Assembly: GCA_910592005.1 (NCBI GenBank)
Contig: CAJVPP010000031.1
Span: 1-59,791 of the forward strand
Direction: 5' to 3'
Origin: Funneliformis mosseae
Lineage: Eukaryota; Glomeromycota; Glomeromycetes; Glomerales; Glomeraceae
DNA: 59,791 nucleotides
The stretch's first letter is position 1. Each line of letters starts with the position of its first letter. The notes under the pieces are model-generated. The model made no database searches, had not been told where the DNA came from, and saw nothing but the letters and a program-made list of their open reading frames with translations. This document shows positions 46,801-59,584 of the stretch, one piece after another. The translations under genes and the position numbers were made by a program.

Positions 46801-49800
46801 TGTATTGCGATTATACCTTGATCTTCTTCGCATTTGGTTAATGCAATTACAGCAGAACAATCCAAATGATACATCCGATCGTTCAAATCCTACGTCACCA
46901 AAAATATCTAACGGCGTGGAAGATCCTAGTATATGGACGATCATTGAGGAGGCTGAAGCAAACGGATTGTTTTTCCTCTGCAGTACTTCATGTCTCATCC
47001 GAAAGTATGCAATTAATATCCTTCATCTCGTTGCTGATCTTGAACGAGAATTTGACGAGCGAAATGAAAAAAAGAATTCTATACGCGCACGTCGAAATAC
47101 TGCTTCGAGTGGTGAAAGTAAAATATCGGGTATTTCAGGAGTAGATGATGACGGCAGAACCATATGCGATAAAAATCTTGATGAACATGGGCTAATTAAT
47201 AGTGCTTCGATAAAATTATTCTATTCCGCTACTAGCAAAGACAACGATCAATTGTACACGCGAGTAATTCATGTTCTTACTCGTGGTGGAGGACATTTGA
47301 TTACTTTTGATACCGATTTACAGAATTCCTTATCAATTATTGAACACGTCCTGCTTCAAAAACATCAACTAGAAGGAAAAAGGGACATTTTGTTACGATT
47401 GATTGAAAGTGATGATGCCAATGAAAATAGGTTGTGGTCGAGATGTTTCCCGGATTTTATGAAAATATGCTTCGAGTACTTTCCCGTTACTGTAGCTTTA
47501 TGTCGAAACAATGTATGCGCTCGATTATTGCAGATGCAGAATTCTATTAACGGCGCTGCGGATGCAATACGCGCCCCAGCGGCGCCTTTATCCATGGCAA
47601 AATTTCATTATTCAAAGATGCCAGTGATAGCAGCAACGGATGACATCATAGAACAGTGGAAATTTTATTTACTAGTCGCTTGTTCAACCATAACAGATAA
47701 TTACGTAGATCGGATTCGAACTAATGGACGTAATCGTTCCGAATCATCTTCAGAACGTACAATGTCCGCTAGGACTCTTTTCAAAATGGTTTTACCTTTA
47801 TTAGCTTCTGAGAGTAAAATCAGTAATGCTGTGGTAACATCTTTGGGTAATATTAATGAAAATGTGTATAAGGTGTTACTCGAAGACATGCAGCCATATT
47901 TCAGGCACGTCTCTGAGGATTACAAGTTTAGAGCATCCAAGCAGATGTCTAATGCTCATAAAAAAGCTCGAAGAAACGATAAGATACGATCTGAATTAGC
48001 TCATGTATATCAACTCACCTCTCATTTCCTCATTAAAGAGGAGTATATACGTGATGCAACGATCGTGAATTGGATAATGAATTTTGTTAACGAAACTTAT
48101 CTTTTCCTTAAAGATTCTGAGGTTAGTTTGGATTGGTCGGAATGGAATAAACTTCGAATGTACTTTTGCGGAGTTGTTGAAAAATTGTATGACGGCATAT
48201 CATCAGCAAAAGTCAATAGTGAAATAATGTCCCCTGAAATGCGAACTTCGCTTTACTTGATGATTGAGGAGTGGTGTGGTCATGGTGAAAGGGGGTTACA
48301 ATATAAAGCGACAAATGTTACTCAGTTTATGGATCAATGTAGGGACGCTGAAGATAGACGTCCAATAGCGATGGAAGGTGAACGTAAGTCTTTGGAATTC
48401 GCGGCGTTGAACGCTATGGCTTCACTATGTGTATGTAAAAATTTTATTTATGATTTTGAATTATGTTTCGTAATAAAAATTTGTTAATGTTTCACGTTTT
48501 ATAATCTAGAGGGGACCTTTAGTTATGAGCGACAAAAATGTAATGAAAATGCCACAATCATCTTTACCTGATGCTGATAGTGTATTTGCATGGATTCAAT
48601 CAGTTTTTGAAAACCCTCAAGACAAACTTCACCCAATTGCCAGGTTAGCTGCGAGAGAGGGATTTTTTTTTTTTTTTTTATTATTGGTAAATTAGATAAT
48701 CATCTCCTTTTTCATTTATACAAATACAAATAGGAAAGCTCTCGAAGGTTTATTAATATCAAATTCTCACGTGCCGCAATTCCTCGAAATTGCCGTTCGT
48801 CATTGTTACTCAGGAAATCCAGCACTTAAAAGTACACAAGGTTATTTCCTTGCCGTAGCAGAAACATTTTTCATCGAGAATGAATATCCTTGTGAAAGGG
48901 CATGCAAGATGATGTCTTTGGCTCTTTTTAAAGTTGGAGATGCTGAGTTAGAAATTCGTCAGAACGCTCTTAGATTATTAAAGATCATTGAAACCCGATT
49001 TTTTGGCGAGATCTGCTCTGATGATTTCGAGGTGGGCATCACAAGTCAGTTATCTTCAATTTATAAGCAAGCGCAAATTCATTTGTCAGCACGTCTTGCA
49101 GAAAAGGCTCGTAAGAGAGACGAAGAAAAGTGTAACCTAATGATTAATGATCAAAAGCCAAAGAGTTTTAAAGATTTATATGAGGAAACCCATTATATGC
49201 TTTCAGAAATTACGAACCGTTTTGAGTTTATACCGGACAAAATCAAAAAAGATGTGCTTTGTTATTTGGTACCTTGGGTACGTAATGTCGAATTGCTATT
49301 TGATAATTGCGAGTTACAAACTACCACCTTTGTAATGATATCAAATCTCTTTTTCATTACTGTTAAATATGGAGATTTGTTTGTCAAAGAAATCGAAAAA
49401 CTTTGGCAACAATTAGTTATGGGGGAACATGATCGAAATGTTCGCGCAATTGTCAAATATTTGATCGACGTTGGATTGGAAAAAAGAAATCCTATATTTG
49501 TCTTACATGCAAAAAGAGTGTTCATTTATTTGGGACGTACTGCCTCAAGTTCGGCTGTGATTAAAACTTTGATCAACGAGATAACACCAAAATCGATGAC
49601 CCCTCAACCTAAGGAACCAAAAGAGAATATCGACGTTGAAGAGTTAAAGATAGGCGGCATGTATCTTTCTAAGATCGAAGATGCGATGCCTCAACATCAT
49701 AAACGTCCCGTTTTTTCATCAGGACAATTAGCAATGTTGTACATGGTTGACATGGCGATTGAGACCAAACCTGATTTCGAATTGCACCTTCCAAGATTAC

Positions 49801-51890
49801 TTCACGTTTTATTCGTACAGTTGGATGCAGTTAATCCACTCATCAGTGAAGAAACTCGATCGTTATTAATAAATCTAATACACTCTGTTATACTTAGTAA
49901 GTGCGTCTACCCTGATGTAGTTAAGGTTGCGCGCGCTTTGATAGCCGAATTAAAAGCAAAGGAAGGTTCACGATTATGGGAATACGAGGACATGACTTAT
50001 CATAATCGAACGATAAACAGCCTTGCCGATTTGGAAAAATTGTCTAAGGACGTTGTTAACATTTTCGGTATTGTCGTTTATGGTGAAAGTAACAAAGAAG
50101 ATCTTAGACAAATGTGGGGTGAAATGGCATTAAAGTGGGCAACCTCTTGTCCAGTTCGTCACATCGCTTGTCGTTCGTTTCAAATTTTTCGTTCTTTGAA
50201 TCCAGTATTTAATGAACATATGCTCGCGGATGTTCTTGCACGTTTATCCAACACCATCTCGGATAATTCGGAAGATTTCCAAGGGTTCGCATTGGAAATT
50301 TTGATCACTTTAAGCCATGTCGTTGATTGGCTTGAGCCTGGTACCAAGGAAATTTTTCCACAATTATTATGGGCTACTATCGCATGCCTTCAAACTATTA
50401 ATGAGCCCGAATTTTTAGAAGCGTTATCCATATTGGATAAAATCTTGGATAAATTTGATCTATCAGATGAAGAAAATCAAGATTTGTTTTGGAGTTTTTT
50501 TCCAAAACATAAATGGCATGGTCAATTTTATGGAATACAACCCCTATTGATGAAGGGAATCTGTTCTGCCACGGCGTGTCATCGAACATTTGAAATGTTA
50601 AAGAAGTTATTATTCATAAGAGATGATCAATTGATTGATCCAGGTCATGGAAGACTTTTATATCTCATTCTCGCCAACCTTCCAAGACTTGTTCATTCTT
50701 TGGAAGATGTATCAATTCGAGAAGAGTGTAAGCAATGGGCAACTTACTTGTCAGATTTTGCAGAGCATCAAGAGCTTCATAACCTTAATAGAGTGTTAAC
50801 GTCCTTTGTTAAAGGAAAATTTCGTTCTAAAGATGATTTTTTGAAGCAAATTATACTTTGCATAAAAGATAACTACTTCCCCGATTATGAAGTGCAAACA
50901 TTATTGTTCCTCATGAGTCTCTTATCTAATAAGCTACCTTATTATAAATTAAAGACCATGATAATTCTTAAGATGTTATTACCCCACGTTGACATAAAAA
51001 GAGCTGAATTCGTTGCCATTGGATCCGAGTTAATTTTACCGTTACTTCGACTTTTACAAACTCAATATTCACAAGAAGCCTTAGAAGTTCTTGATGAAAC
51101 AATATCAATACCCGGAGGCCCTAAAGATAAGCAAATACTTAGAATGAGTATTGCAACACGTAGGGGAAATAACGTAGAAGGAGTGGCAACCCTTTTTGGT
51201 GAACCTGATGATTCGGGGTGGGCGATACCCGATAGAACTGTAGCTATGGAAGCCACAAGATATAATATACACGCGGTATGTTATACATGTAAAGTAACGC
51301 CTCAAGATCAAGATTATCAATTTTTTGCCGAGGATATAGCACAAGGTTACATTGAAGAGGAGATTCCTACAAGGGAATATCGATATCGAGAGATTGTGTC
51401 CAGATTGCAAGATTTGAATGAATATTTCCTTCCTGGCGACGATGTGATTAGTAGCAGTGGAAGTGGAACCGGCAGTGCCAGTGGAAGAGCGATGACTTTA
51501 ACTTCGGCGCACCAAATACCAAGTATAAATGAGCAAGATTTTGGAGATTTTGTTGAACCCAGTCCAAACGAATATGAATCTAGGGCAGATGCGATATTAC
51601 AAAGAAGTTTATCAAAATCACCATCAAATAGTTCATTTAAGAATTATGTCGAACCATTTACATCAAATTCTAATTCGAATAATAGTATACCACCATATAA
51701 TACGTTACAAAGGGAATATGAAGCATACATAAATGGTCAAACAAGTTCAGCCTCCTCTTCTGATGATGATGATTATATATCGTCATGTGATGATAGCGAA
51801 TCTGTACTTTCCGAGGGGAACAACAGTTCTTTTCAATTGGAAAATTTACTTCAAAGGCCTCCTTCACATGGTCATACTTCATCATTGTAA
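43802..51890 (+). CDS. TAO3: Furry/Tao3/Mor2 cell-morphogenesis scaffold
   Basis: Eleven exons (43802-44278, 44357-44547, 44617-44680, 44764-44894, 44970-45180, 45263-45400, 45484-45582, 45654-45755, 45836-48430, 48510-48643, 48734-51890) join to 2,432 residues, close to yeast Tao3 (about 2,370). A disordered N terminus (1-130) precedes helical HEAT/ARM-like repeats through most of the protein: the N-terminal Furry domain with EYALSILFRQFAK, RSRHTYAVYELFAELIGGL and AWVRAVEMMFPKAWKM, then central and C-terminal morphogenesis domains. The last 200 residues are Ser/Asn/Asp-rich and disordered. In yeasts this scaffold binds and activates the NDR kinase Cbk1/Orb6 with Mob2 in the RAM/MOR network, controlling polarised growth and septation. 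In a hyphal fungus it should serve tip growth. A second ATG at 43826 is also possible as start. Confidence 0.9.
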
Positions 51891-52498
51891 TGTAGATTTA
51901 ATCAATTTATTTTATTTATATTTTTTTTTATTTATATACATATTTAACAATAAAGAGAAAGAGAAAGAGAATGTATATATGTAATCTTTTTTTTAAAAAA
52001 AAAAAAAAAATAGAAGAAAAAGGAGAAAATCACTTTTGTGAATAGAGGATATAGCATAGAATTTCAAAACATTGGAATATTTTTAAAAAAAAGAAAAAAT
52101 TTAATCAAATTAACTGTATAATAAATCTTTATATAATATATGAATGCTAATTGCATATGCAATTTTGTTAATTTTGGCCGAAATTAATAACATCCAAATT
52201 TGTCAAAGATCGGATTAATGGTTAATCTTGATGATTTGCACATCACATTGCATCGCGATACAAATTTGAAAAATAAAATAATAAAATAATTATCGAATAA
52301 TCATTATCAACATTTATTTACGACACTTAATTGACAGTTTTTGCCTAATATATAAAATTATCATAAGTGAAGTCCATTGTTCATTCTCATTGTATTTGTC
52401 ATAATTATTGCTAACGCTAATTATTTACAATAAACATGTTGCATGACTTAATAATTTTAAAAAAGTAGATACATAATAGATTTATTATTTTTGTTTGT

Positions 52499-52529
<31 letters not shown>

Positions 52530-53784
52530 GTATATCGTAATTTTATGTCAAAATCGATATCCGATACAAATATTTTTTTTTGTATTTAAAAAATGTCAAA
52601 TTATAAAGTTATATTAAAATAAATAAATATTTTGATTGAAATAATGAAGAACAATCAAAAGGTGACAATCTCCTCGTGGATTAAGGAGCAAAAAAAACCC
52701 CCCTCCCCCATCGACAATCCAAATGCATAAAATTGATGCAAAGATGCATGATATTTCTTTAAAACGTGGTGTTTATTCCTATGCCATTCAGCCTACCTTC
52801 AATTTTATTCAATAGTAGGATCAATTTGGCGTTTTTTTTTCGTTTTTTTTTTTTCTCTTTGGTTTTCGCCGTGTGAAATGATGAAGAAATGTTTTTCATT
52901 TTAATCTGGTTACTAAAATTTAACAATCATTATCTTTTCGTGATTAATTTATAGTGATTGTAATGAATGTATGCCCACGAGACTTTAATGCGTATTCACA
53001 AAGGGAAATTTCATAGATATTATACTTATGAAAGCCTACTTTATAATATAACACAACTGATAAAAAAAAAAAACTTTAAAAAAAGCGGACGATGATTATT
53101 TGATTTGTCTATATTGGTAAGCAAGTTTCCAATTTTTAGATCACAACATTCCTGCACTTTTGCTTGGTGGTTATAATATTTTTTTCTCCAAAATAAATGC
53201 GTCAATCGACATTATGCAGGTATTAGTGGTACTTCTGCAAGGTAGCAGGGATCCCATCCACATTTATTAATCTCAATTAGTTGTTATATAATTTAGTTAA
53301 CAGAAAATTAATCATCGATTGTCGCGCATTTATCAACATGCTTGATTTAGACGAATGTGAAGACCTAATGTAGGTGCATTTATTCATCAAATTCTGCGAA
53401 AACGATTCGTTAATTGTCAAAGCATGATAATCATTTTTAATTAGATACTGGGGGGAGGAGGGATTTTTTTTTTTTTACTTCTTTTTTTTACTTTTTCTCA
53501 AAATTATTTTTTAAATGTCGATCTTGGATGTTTAAAGGAAATACTCAATCGACCAAAATAAACCCTGAATTCAAAAGATAATTATATTTTATATTTTGTT
53601 TTGTAGCTAACAAGTTTAAATTCTTGATGTCTTGCGATTTTGGTTTTTTTTTTTGAATTGTATGACAAAAGCTCTGGCATAAAATTTATTCAGATGATCT
53701 TATTGTAATTACGAGTTGTTTGGATTGTTGTGTTGTTTAACCAATCATCAAAACAATTTTCACATGTCAAAATATAATATAAAG

Positions 53785-53848
<64 letters not shown>

Positions 53849-54396
53849 ATCATTCTATCATTGTTGTGTTTCGCGGCGAATGTACTAGTCTTGTATATTT
53901 TTGTATTGTTGGCAAAAAAAAAAAAAAAATAATTTTTTTTTTCAAGCATAAATATCCAAGAAAATTGATTTAAAATTTTTTTCTTTTCCATGTTGAAAAT
54001 TCAACCCCCTCCTTTCAATGCCTTTTGCAATCATTCATTACTGATTTTATAAGACTTTTTTTTTCGGGTATGTTACCTTTAAAATCTAAACATTGAAGGA
54101 AGGTTTTTGCTAATTGATTAACTTGTTTATTAACTTTTTCTCACTTTTTTTTGCAGTCATTTATTTAACGATATATATAATTTTTTTTTTTCTTTAACGA
54201 AAAAAAAGAAAAAAAAACCAACATCATCAAATCTCCTTCATCATTTCTCATAACATCCAAAATTTTCTTTAAAACTCATTTATAACAATCCTCAATTAAT
54301 TTAACGACAACTTTTTTTTTTTCTTTCTCTAAATCCGAATAACTTTTTTTTTTTTTTAAAAAAAAAAAGTAAACCTACCAAATCAAAAGAATCACG
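51891..54396. other. 2.5-kb intergenic region with (AT)n-T36 tract
   Basis: Non-coding, with many T and A runs. An (AT)12-like tract runs into about 36 T at 53785-53843, and a pyrimidine-rich stretch (54170-54370) precedes the dehydrogenase ATG. It may include a long 5' UTR or an unseen leader intron. No ORF with protein-like composition. Confidence 0.5.
53785..53843. repeat. (AT)n followed by T36
   Basis: A simple-sequence tract. Its length is likely to vary between isolates and to be prone to assembly error. Confidence 0.85.
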
Positions 54397-55482
54397 ATGG
54401 GAATTATTTCGTATGTTGGTAGCTTCTTTGCTACACCCCCTCCAAATCAAAAATTTGCGGATAGATACGTTCTCGTAACAGGATGTGATTCTGGTATAGG
54501 AAATTTGATTGCAAAGGCTTTACATAGGAGGGGATATTATGTATTTGCGGGTTGTTTAACCGAATCGGCATTTAAAGAATTTCTTGCACAACCTTCAGCA
54601 CTTCCAGCATCAAAATTTCGACCATTTTTGCTTGATGTAACCAAAGAACAATCAATTCAACAATGTGCAAGAATGGTTTCACATGAAACCAAAGAAAAAG
54701 GATTATTTGCTTTAATTAATAATGCAGGATGTAATGAGGGTTTCGCATTTGAATTTACTTCAGCCGTACAAATTGAAAAAACAATGGAAGTAAATTTTAT
54801 GGGACCGATTAAAATAATTAAAGCTCTTTTACCAAATTTAAGACAAAATATTAAATATAATATGAAAAAACCGTCAAAAGATCGAGATATTTATCCAAGA
54901 ATTATAAACATGACTTCCATCTTGGGAAGAACCACCGTTCCATTTTATGGGGCTTATAGCGCTTCTAAACATGCTTTAGAAGCTATGTTGGATACCATAC
55001 GCGTAGAATTATTACCATGGAAAATTCATATAACTATGATCGAACCCGGTCCAATTAAGTCTAGATTAACCCAACCCGATTTAATGGAAATTTCTAAAAA
55101 ATTTTTTGCTTCTCCCGAAATTACCGAACAAACGTTAACCCTTTACGGGGAGGATTATATTCAAAAAGTGATTGAATTTTGGCAAAAAATTCATTCCGGT
55201 CAAGATAGTTCAAGAGAGATCGTTAGAACTGTTGTTGAAACCCTCGAAGTTGGTTTCCCAAACGATCGTTATGTTGTCGGAACGATCGCTAAAGTACAAG
55301 TTTTATTGCATGGCATTTTACCAAGATGGGTCATTGACTTAGCTTGGGGAAGCGTGATTAGATTGGTTGGTATCTGGCCAAAAGAAGTAAAAGAATTAGA
55401 AGATGGTGTGATAGATGATGACATTTCTGCGCCAATTGCGTCATCGAGCACATCAAATAATACGTCGTTACCAACAAAATGA
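54397..55482 (+). CDS. Short-chain dehydrogenase/reductase, RDH/BDH1-like
   Basis: A single exon of 361 codons, the only intronless gene here. It is a classical SDR: cofactor motif TGCDSGIG (28-35), Asp80, NNAG (108-111), Asn133, catalytic Ser174, Tyr187 and Lys191 (YSASK), then EPGPIKS. The start VTGCDSGIG and FAGCL resembles the retinol dehydrogenase / 3-hydroxybutyrate dehydrogenase / 17-beta-HSD branch. Its substrate is therefore likely a lipophilic alcohol, retinoid, sterol or hydroxyacid, but cannot be fixed from sequence. The hydrophobic N terminus (IISYVGSFFATPP) and the C-terminal segment LLHGILPRWVIDLAWG suggest membrane association, probably ER or lipid droplet. The lack of introns could mean retroposition or later loss. 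Confidence 0.88.
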   Translation: MGIISYVGSFFATPPPNQKFADRYVLVTGCDSGIGNLIAKALHRRGYYVFAGCLTESAFKEFLAQPSALPASKFRPFLLDVTKEQSIQQCARMVSHETKEKGLFALINNAGCNEGFAFEFTSAVQIEKTMEVNFMGPIKIIKALLPNLRQNIKYNMKKPSKDRDIYPRIINMTSILGRTTVPFYGAYSASKHALEAMLDTIRVELLPWKIHITMIEPGPIKSRLTQPDLMEISKKFFASPEITEQTLTLYGEDYIQKVIEFWQKIHSGQDSSREIVRTVVETLEVGFPNDRYVVGTIAKVQVLLHGILPRWVIDLAWGSVIRLVGIWPKEVKELEDGVIDDDISAPIASSSTSNNTSLPTK

Positions 55483-55759
55483 TCTTGGCCGGAAATTTTT
55501 CCATAAACAATTAAGTACCAAAACAACACGAATATCGTAATATGTATATATAAAAAATGTGCAGAATTTTGTGTATAAATTTTTTTAAAAAAAACTTAAG
55601 CTTTTATATCTAATCTTTTTTATTTTATTTTATCTTTATTTAACTCTACTAGTTTAGTACTCCATTTTTCTTTTTTTCTACTTTCATATTTACTAATATT
55701 ATTTTCTCTCAGGAAGAGACATTTATTATTATTTGTTTACGATATGATATCTGTGTTGA

Positions 55760-55762
<3 letters not shown>

Positions 55763-55800
<38 letters not shown>
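55763..55800. repeat. A38 homopolymer
   Basis: Thirty-eight uninterrupted A, about 280 bp after the dehydrogenase stop. A possible poly(A) remnant of a retroposed sequence, but no element boundary was found. Confidence 0.9.
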
Positions 55801-55801
<1 letters not shown>

Positions 55802-56449
55802 GCTTTATGATTTCTTTTGATGGTTTATATATATATCCTTGTATAATTTTATGCTTATAATATATTTTTTTTCGATTATATTTTTTTCTTGTAATATTTT
55901 TTTTTTTATTTAACGAACTTTTCGATCTTTTTTTTTTTCTTACTTCTCTTTCGTCGTTTATTTTTAAAATAATTCGTTTTTCCTTCTCGTTTACTTTTAA
56001 AAAAATAATCATTTATCGTGTAGGATTGTAATTCATTATTATATCGAATATTTAATTAATATTCACTCGAACATTTTTTATTTTTTTTTTTTTGTAAATT
56101 TTTTTATTCCTTTTTTCTTTTTTCTTTTTTTTTTTAAAAAAAAAAAATTTTCGTGAAGAAAAAAAAAAATTTTTTTATATATAAATAAACAAATTTTACT
56201 ATTTTACTGATTTTTCAATGTTATATATTGATTATAAATTTTCTTTTCTTATAAGAAATGGCATTTTCCCCGAACGTAAAGAACGACCGGGATGTGACAC
56301 TATGTGACAAATTTCTTAACCTTCTTACTGATAATCTTACCCTAATCCAACTATTTATAATACCAATAATTTATCACTTTACCCATTTCACCAATTTTTT
56401 TTCCAGTACCATAACTTTGAAGCTTCTTTTTTCGTTCAATATTCTCTGA

Positions 56450-56525
56450 AGGAACTTATTCTAAAATTCTTTACAAAAAACATTTGTAAAGTTCTTCACC
56501 TTCTTTTAGAATACCAGTTCATTCA
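56450..56525. repeat. Imperfect inverted repeat with 9-bp hairpin core
   Basis: CTTTACAAA (56469-56477) pairs perfectly with TTTGTAAAG (56483-56491). The flanks GAACTTATTCTAAAA and the reverse complement of CTTTTAGAATACCAGTTC extend the pairing with small gaps. Looks like a folded-back element. Confidence 0.6.
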
Positions 56526-56707
56526 CTTTACTCTTTACAAAATATTATTATATTAGAGAATATACATAAATATTTTCCTATTATTTAACTACTTAATACT
56601 AAACCTAGCTAAAATTGTAATATTTTAGGTTTTTGACGGAGAAAATAAAAAAAAACAAAGAAATGATATGAGAGATGATCAGTAGAAAAGGGGAAATCCA
56701 CTTTTTA

Positions 56708-56737
56708 TGATGCATCTCACTTATAAACCACAAAAAT
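56708..56737 (+). repeat. Left terminal inverted repeat
   Basis: 30 bp, starts TGATGCATCTC, preceded by TA. It is the reverse complement of 59219-59248 except for one C/T difference. Confidence 0.88.
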
Positions 56738-57069
56738 TGTCACATTACTTCAATTATTTATAAACAGAAAAAAAGCAATAAAATATAAAAATCAAACCAA
56801 TAGATTAATAAAACATGATAAGCTGATTATTTCTAATGGTTTTATTTTTTAAAAAAATAATCTACATTTTGTTTTATTTTGATTTGAAGTTCAAGAATAT
56901 TTTGTAAGATATATATAAGAAAAAGAAAAATTTCAGACTGAGGATTGGTATGTAAATGTATGATTTTCATATGAAAATGATGGAATTTTTTCACTGGATC
57001 AGTTAATGATAATTATGAATCGCCCATTCAAATGAAAAATTTAGATCAAAAAGCAAGAACGAAATAATA

Positions 57070-59110
57070 ATGAAAGGTTTATAAAAAAATCACGGCTTAC
57101 TGATGATTCGAAGGATAATGATAATTAGAGAGATAATGATGATAGTGGATGGGATTATGTGATCGATTATTTGGATGACAAAGTTGCTTATGATCAAGTG
57201 AAAGAAAACCTTTCAAGTTGGTTTGGTCAGATAATGCATATCTAGAAACTAATAAGCGCGAGTATTATCTTACTGAAAAAACAAAGAAATCAACGTATTT
57301 TGATAAATATAGGCCAAGTAACTCATTTATAAAAGCCATAAAGGGGACTGTAAAGATAACAAATTACCTGAATAAATCAACTCTGGATGATTACACAAAG
57401 ACATAGAAGATGAGAAATGGATCAACTTATTTTAAAAGAAAAATTGAAAATTTAAAAATTGAACTTCAAAAGCAGCATAAAGTTCTAATGATAACTGAAT
57501 ATAATAAGAAGTGTACTATCTTTGAATACTTAAAGAGGCTGGATGAAAATGAAAGTGGAAAGGCAAAGGCTAGCAAAGAAGTTGCAGAATTAGTTTATAT
57601 TGAGCATACTTTTTTTAAAGCGAGATCTATTCAATACTGGACAAACTATTAGCTTTAGTATAATCATCTTTCAGTAAGCCATCAAGAAAAACATCAAAAA
57701 ACAATTCAGCTAATAGATGATGAAGATGTAACAGAAGAGTGTTATTCATGGATTTAATCCTAGGGTGGAACAACAACTCCATTAAAGTTTAAAGAATTCA
57801 TTGAGCAAAAATTGCTCATCAATACAGGGATAACCAAAAAAAAAACTATAAGTATAGCAACATTAGCACATTGATTAAATGTACTTGACTTTTCTTTTTA
57901 GCAATAAAAAATAAGGTAAAAATTTTCATTAATTATTTGAATTATGAATATGATATAAAAATTAACAAATAAAATTAAAAAGGAATATACTACGATGAGC
58001 ATGAGTGTCGTAATATTGTTGAATATCAAAAATTATTTTTGAAAGAAATGTTTAATTATGAAAAATATATGGCAATATATGAAGGTGAGAATATAGAACA
58101 TATTTCGCCAGTTTTAGAATCTAATGATAAAGAGGTAATTTTTGTAACGCATGATGAGTATATATTTTATTCTAATGATAGAAAACGAGGTATATGAGTA
58201 AAGTTAGAGGAACTGCCATTACATAAAAAATGTAATAGATATTCAATTATGATCAGTGAATTTTTATTAGAAGAATATAGCCAGCTTAAGCTAAATAATC
58301 AACAAATTCAAGAAAATGCTTCTATATCTGAAGAAGCAAGCATTTATCTTCAATCAGATAAAAACTAAGATAGGTATTAGACAAATAAACATTTAATAAA
58401 CCAAGTTCAAACCAAAGCTATCCCAATTTTTGAGGCTCTCTTTTCTAATTATGTTAGGCTATTGTTTGCATTTGACAATAGTTTGAACCATGTAGCATTT
58501 AAACTTAATACTCTTATAGCTAGTAGAATGTATCTAAAATCTGAGGAAAATAACCTAAAATGAGAAATACGTTTTTTAAACCAAATAATAAACATCAATC
58601 AATGATAAATAGTAATGACAAACTTAAAAGAATAAAGCAAATATTAATTGAAAGTGGCTTATGAAGAGATGGTCTAAGTGCTGATTGTAAATTATATAAA
58701 GACAAAGTATATAATACAACTCAGATAGAATATTATACATGTTGAATTATCTCATTACAACCTGATTTTTTACCACAAAAAAGTGCATTAGAAGAGTAAT
58801 TTTAGAAGTAGATCATAAGGTTATTTTTTATCTTAAATTTCACTGCAAGTTAAATTTTATTGAACAATATTAGGATGTGGCAAAAAATACACCTGAGAAA
58901 ATTATGATTACTCATGGCTGGATTTGCAGTATGTTGTTTCTAAAGGTTTAGATTCTGTTAGTAATTATAATAAGAAAATTCGTTTGAAAAATATAGCATT
59001 ATATGAACTTATATAGGAATAGAATTACAGGTATGTTGGCTGAATACGCAGCTAAGAAATATAGATCTCATTATCAAATTTCTGATCATGTAATAGCAAA
59101 ATTAAAATGA
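57070..59110 (+). pseudogene. DDE transposase (fungal IS630-Tc1-mariner type), broken
   Basis: The frame resembles the fungal 'DDE superfamily endonuclease' transposases, but many stops and at least one frameshift interrupt it. Legible blocks: an N-terminal charged region (57218-57650, ending ARSIQYWTNY), QKTIQLIDDEDV (about 57690), FVTHDEYIFYSND with the first catalytic Asp at 58153-58155, FAFDNSLNH with the second Asp at 58474-58476, SLQPDFLPQKSALEE (about 58760), FHCKLNFIEQY with the catalytic Glu at 58862-58864, and the C-terminal AAKKYRSHYQISDHVI (about 59060). Stops include TGA at 58195 and TAG at 58871, both where the family has Trp. Non-autonomous as it stands. Confidence 0.85.
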
Positions 59111-59218
59111 ATTATAAAAAATGAAATTATAACTTTTTGGCTAGCATTACAGAATTCAGCCAGAATTAAGATATCTAAATTATGTGAATGTTATATAAAT
59201 TTATATCTGAAATTTTGG

Positions 59219-59248
59219 ATTTTTGTAGTTTATAAGTGAGATGCATCA
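59219..59248 (-). repeat. Right terminal inverted repeat
   Basis: Partner of 56708-56737, followed by the TA target duplication at 59249-59250. Confidence 0.88.
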
Positions 59249-59250
59249 TA

Positions 59251-59584
59251 GTCAAAAATTTTTTATTGGTTCACTCTGCTGATCATGAATCATGTGAACA
59301 AAACTAGCTTAATAACTAAAAGAGCATTTTTATCTTAGACCTAAATTCAGACAATTTAAAATAGACTCCTTTTTCTTTTTTAATAATTTCAAAATTAGTA
59401 AACCAATTATCATTTAAAGCTAGCAGTTTTTCTTTGCTAAATATTAAGTAGTTCATTTGAAATTATCCTTTTAAAATATTAAACAAAATTAACAAAAAAA
59501 AAAAATAAAATAAAAAATAAAAAATAACTTTAATGAGAAAAACAAGATTACACTAGTTTAACTTTTAAACTTTTTGGACAATAC
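59251..59584. other. AT-rich spacer between two elements
   Basis: No gene or repeat recognised. Contains an A10-rich low-complexity patch near 59495-59525. Confidence 0.4.

Larger units (their letters stand above)
55483..56705. other. Low-complexity intergenic region
   Basis: Dominated by A and T runs, including A38 (55763-55800). An imperfect inverted repeat lies near 56450-56525. A 63-codon plus frame (56258-56449) has an ATG and good hydrophobicity but no recognisable homology; I do not call it. Confidence 0.5.
56708..59248 (+). mobile_element. Tc1/mariner-superfamily DNA transposon, decayed
   Basis: 2.54 kb bounded by 30-bp terminal inverted repeats (56708-56737 and 59219-59248) beginning TGATGCATCTCACTTATAAA, with a single mismatch at position 22. 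Both ends are flanked by TA (56706-56707 and 59249-59250), the target duplication of the IS630-Tc1-mariner superfamily. Inside, on the plus strand, is a broken transposase (57070-59110). Confidence 0.88.

Noticed and set aside
56258..56449. 63-codon plus frame with hydrophobic stretch
   Set aside because: Composition reflects T-rich low complexity; no splice or homology evidence.
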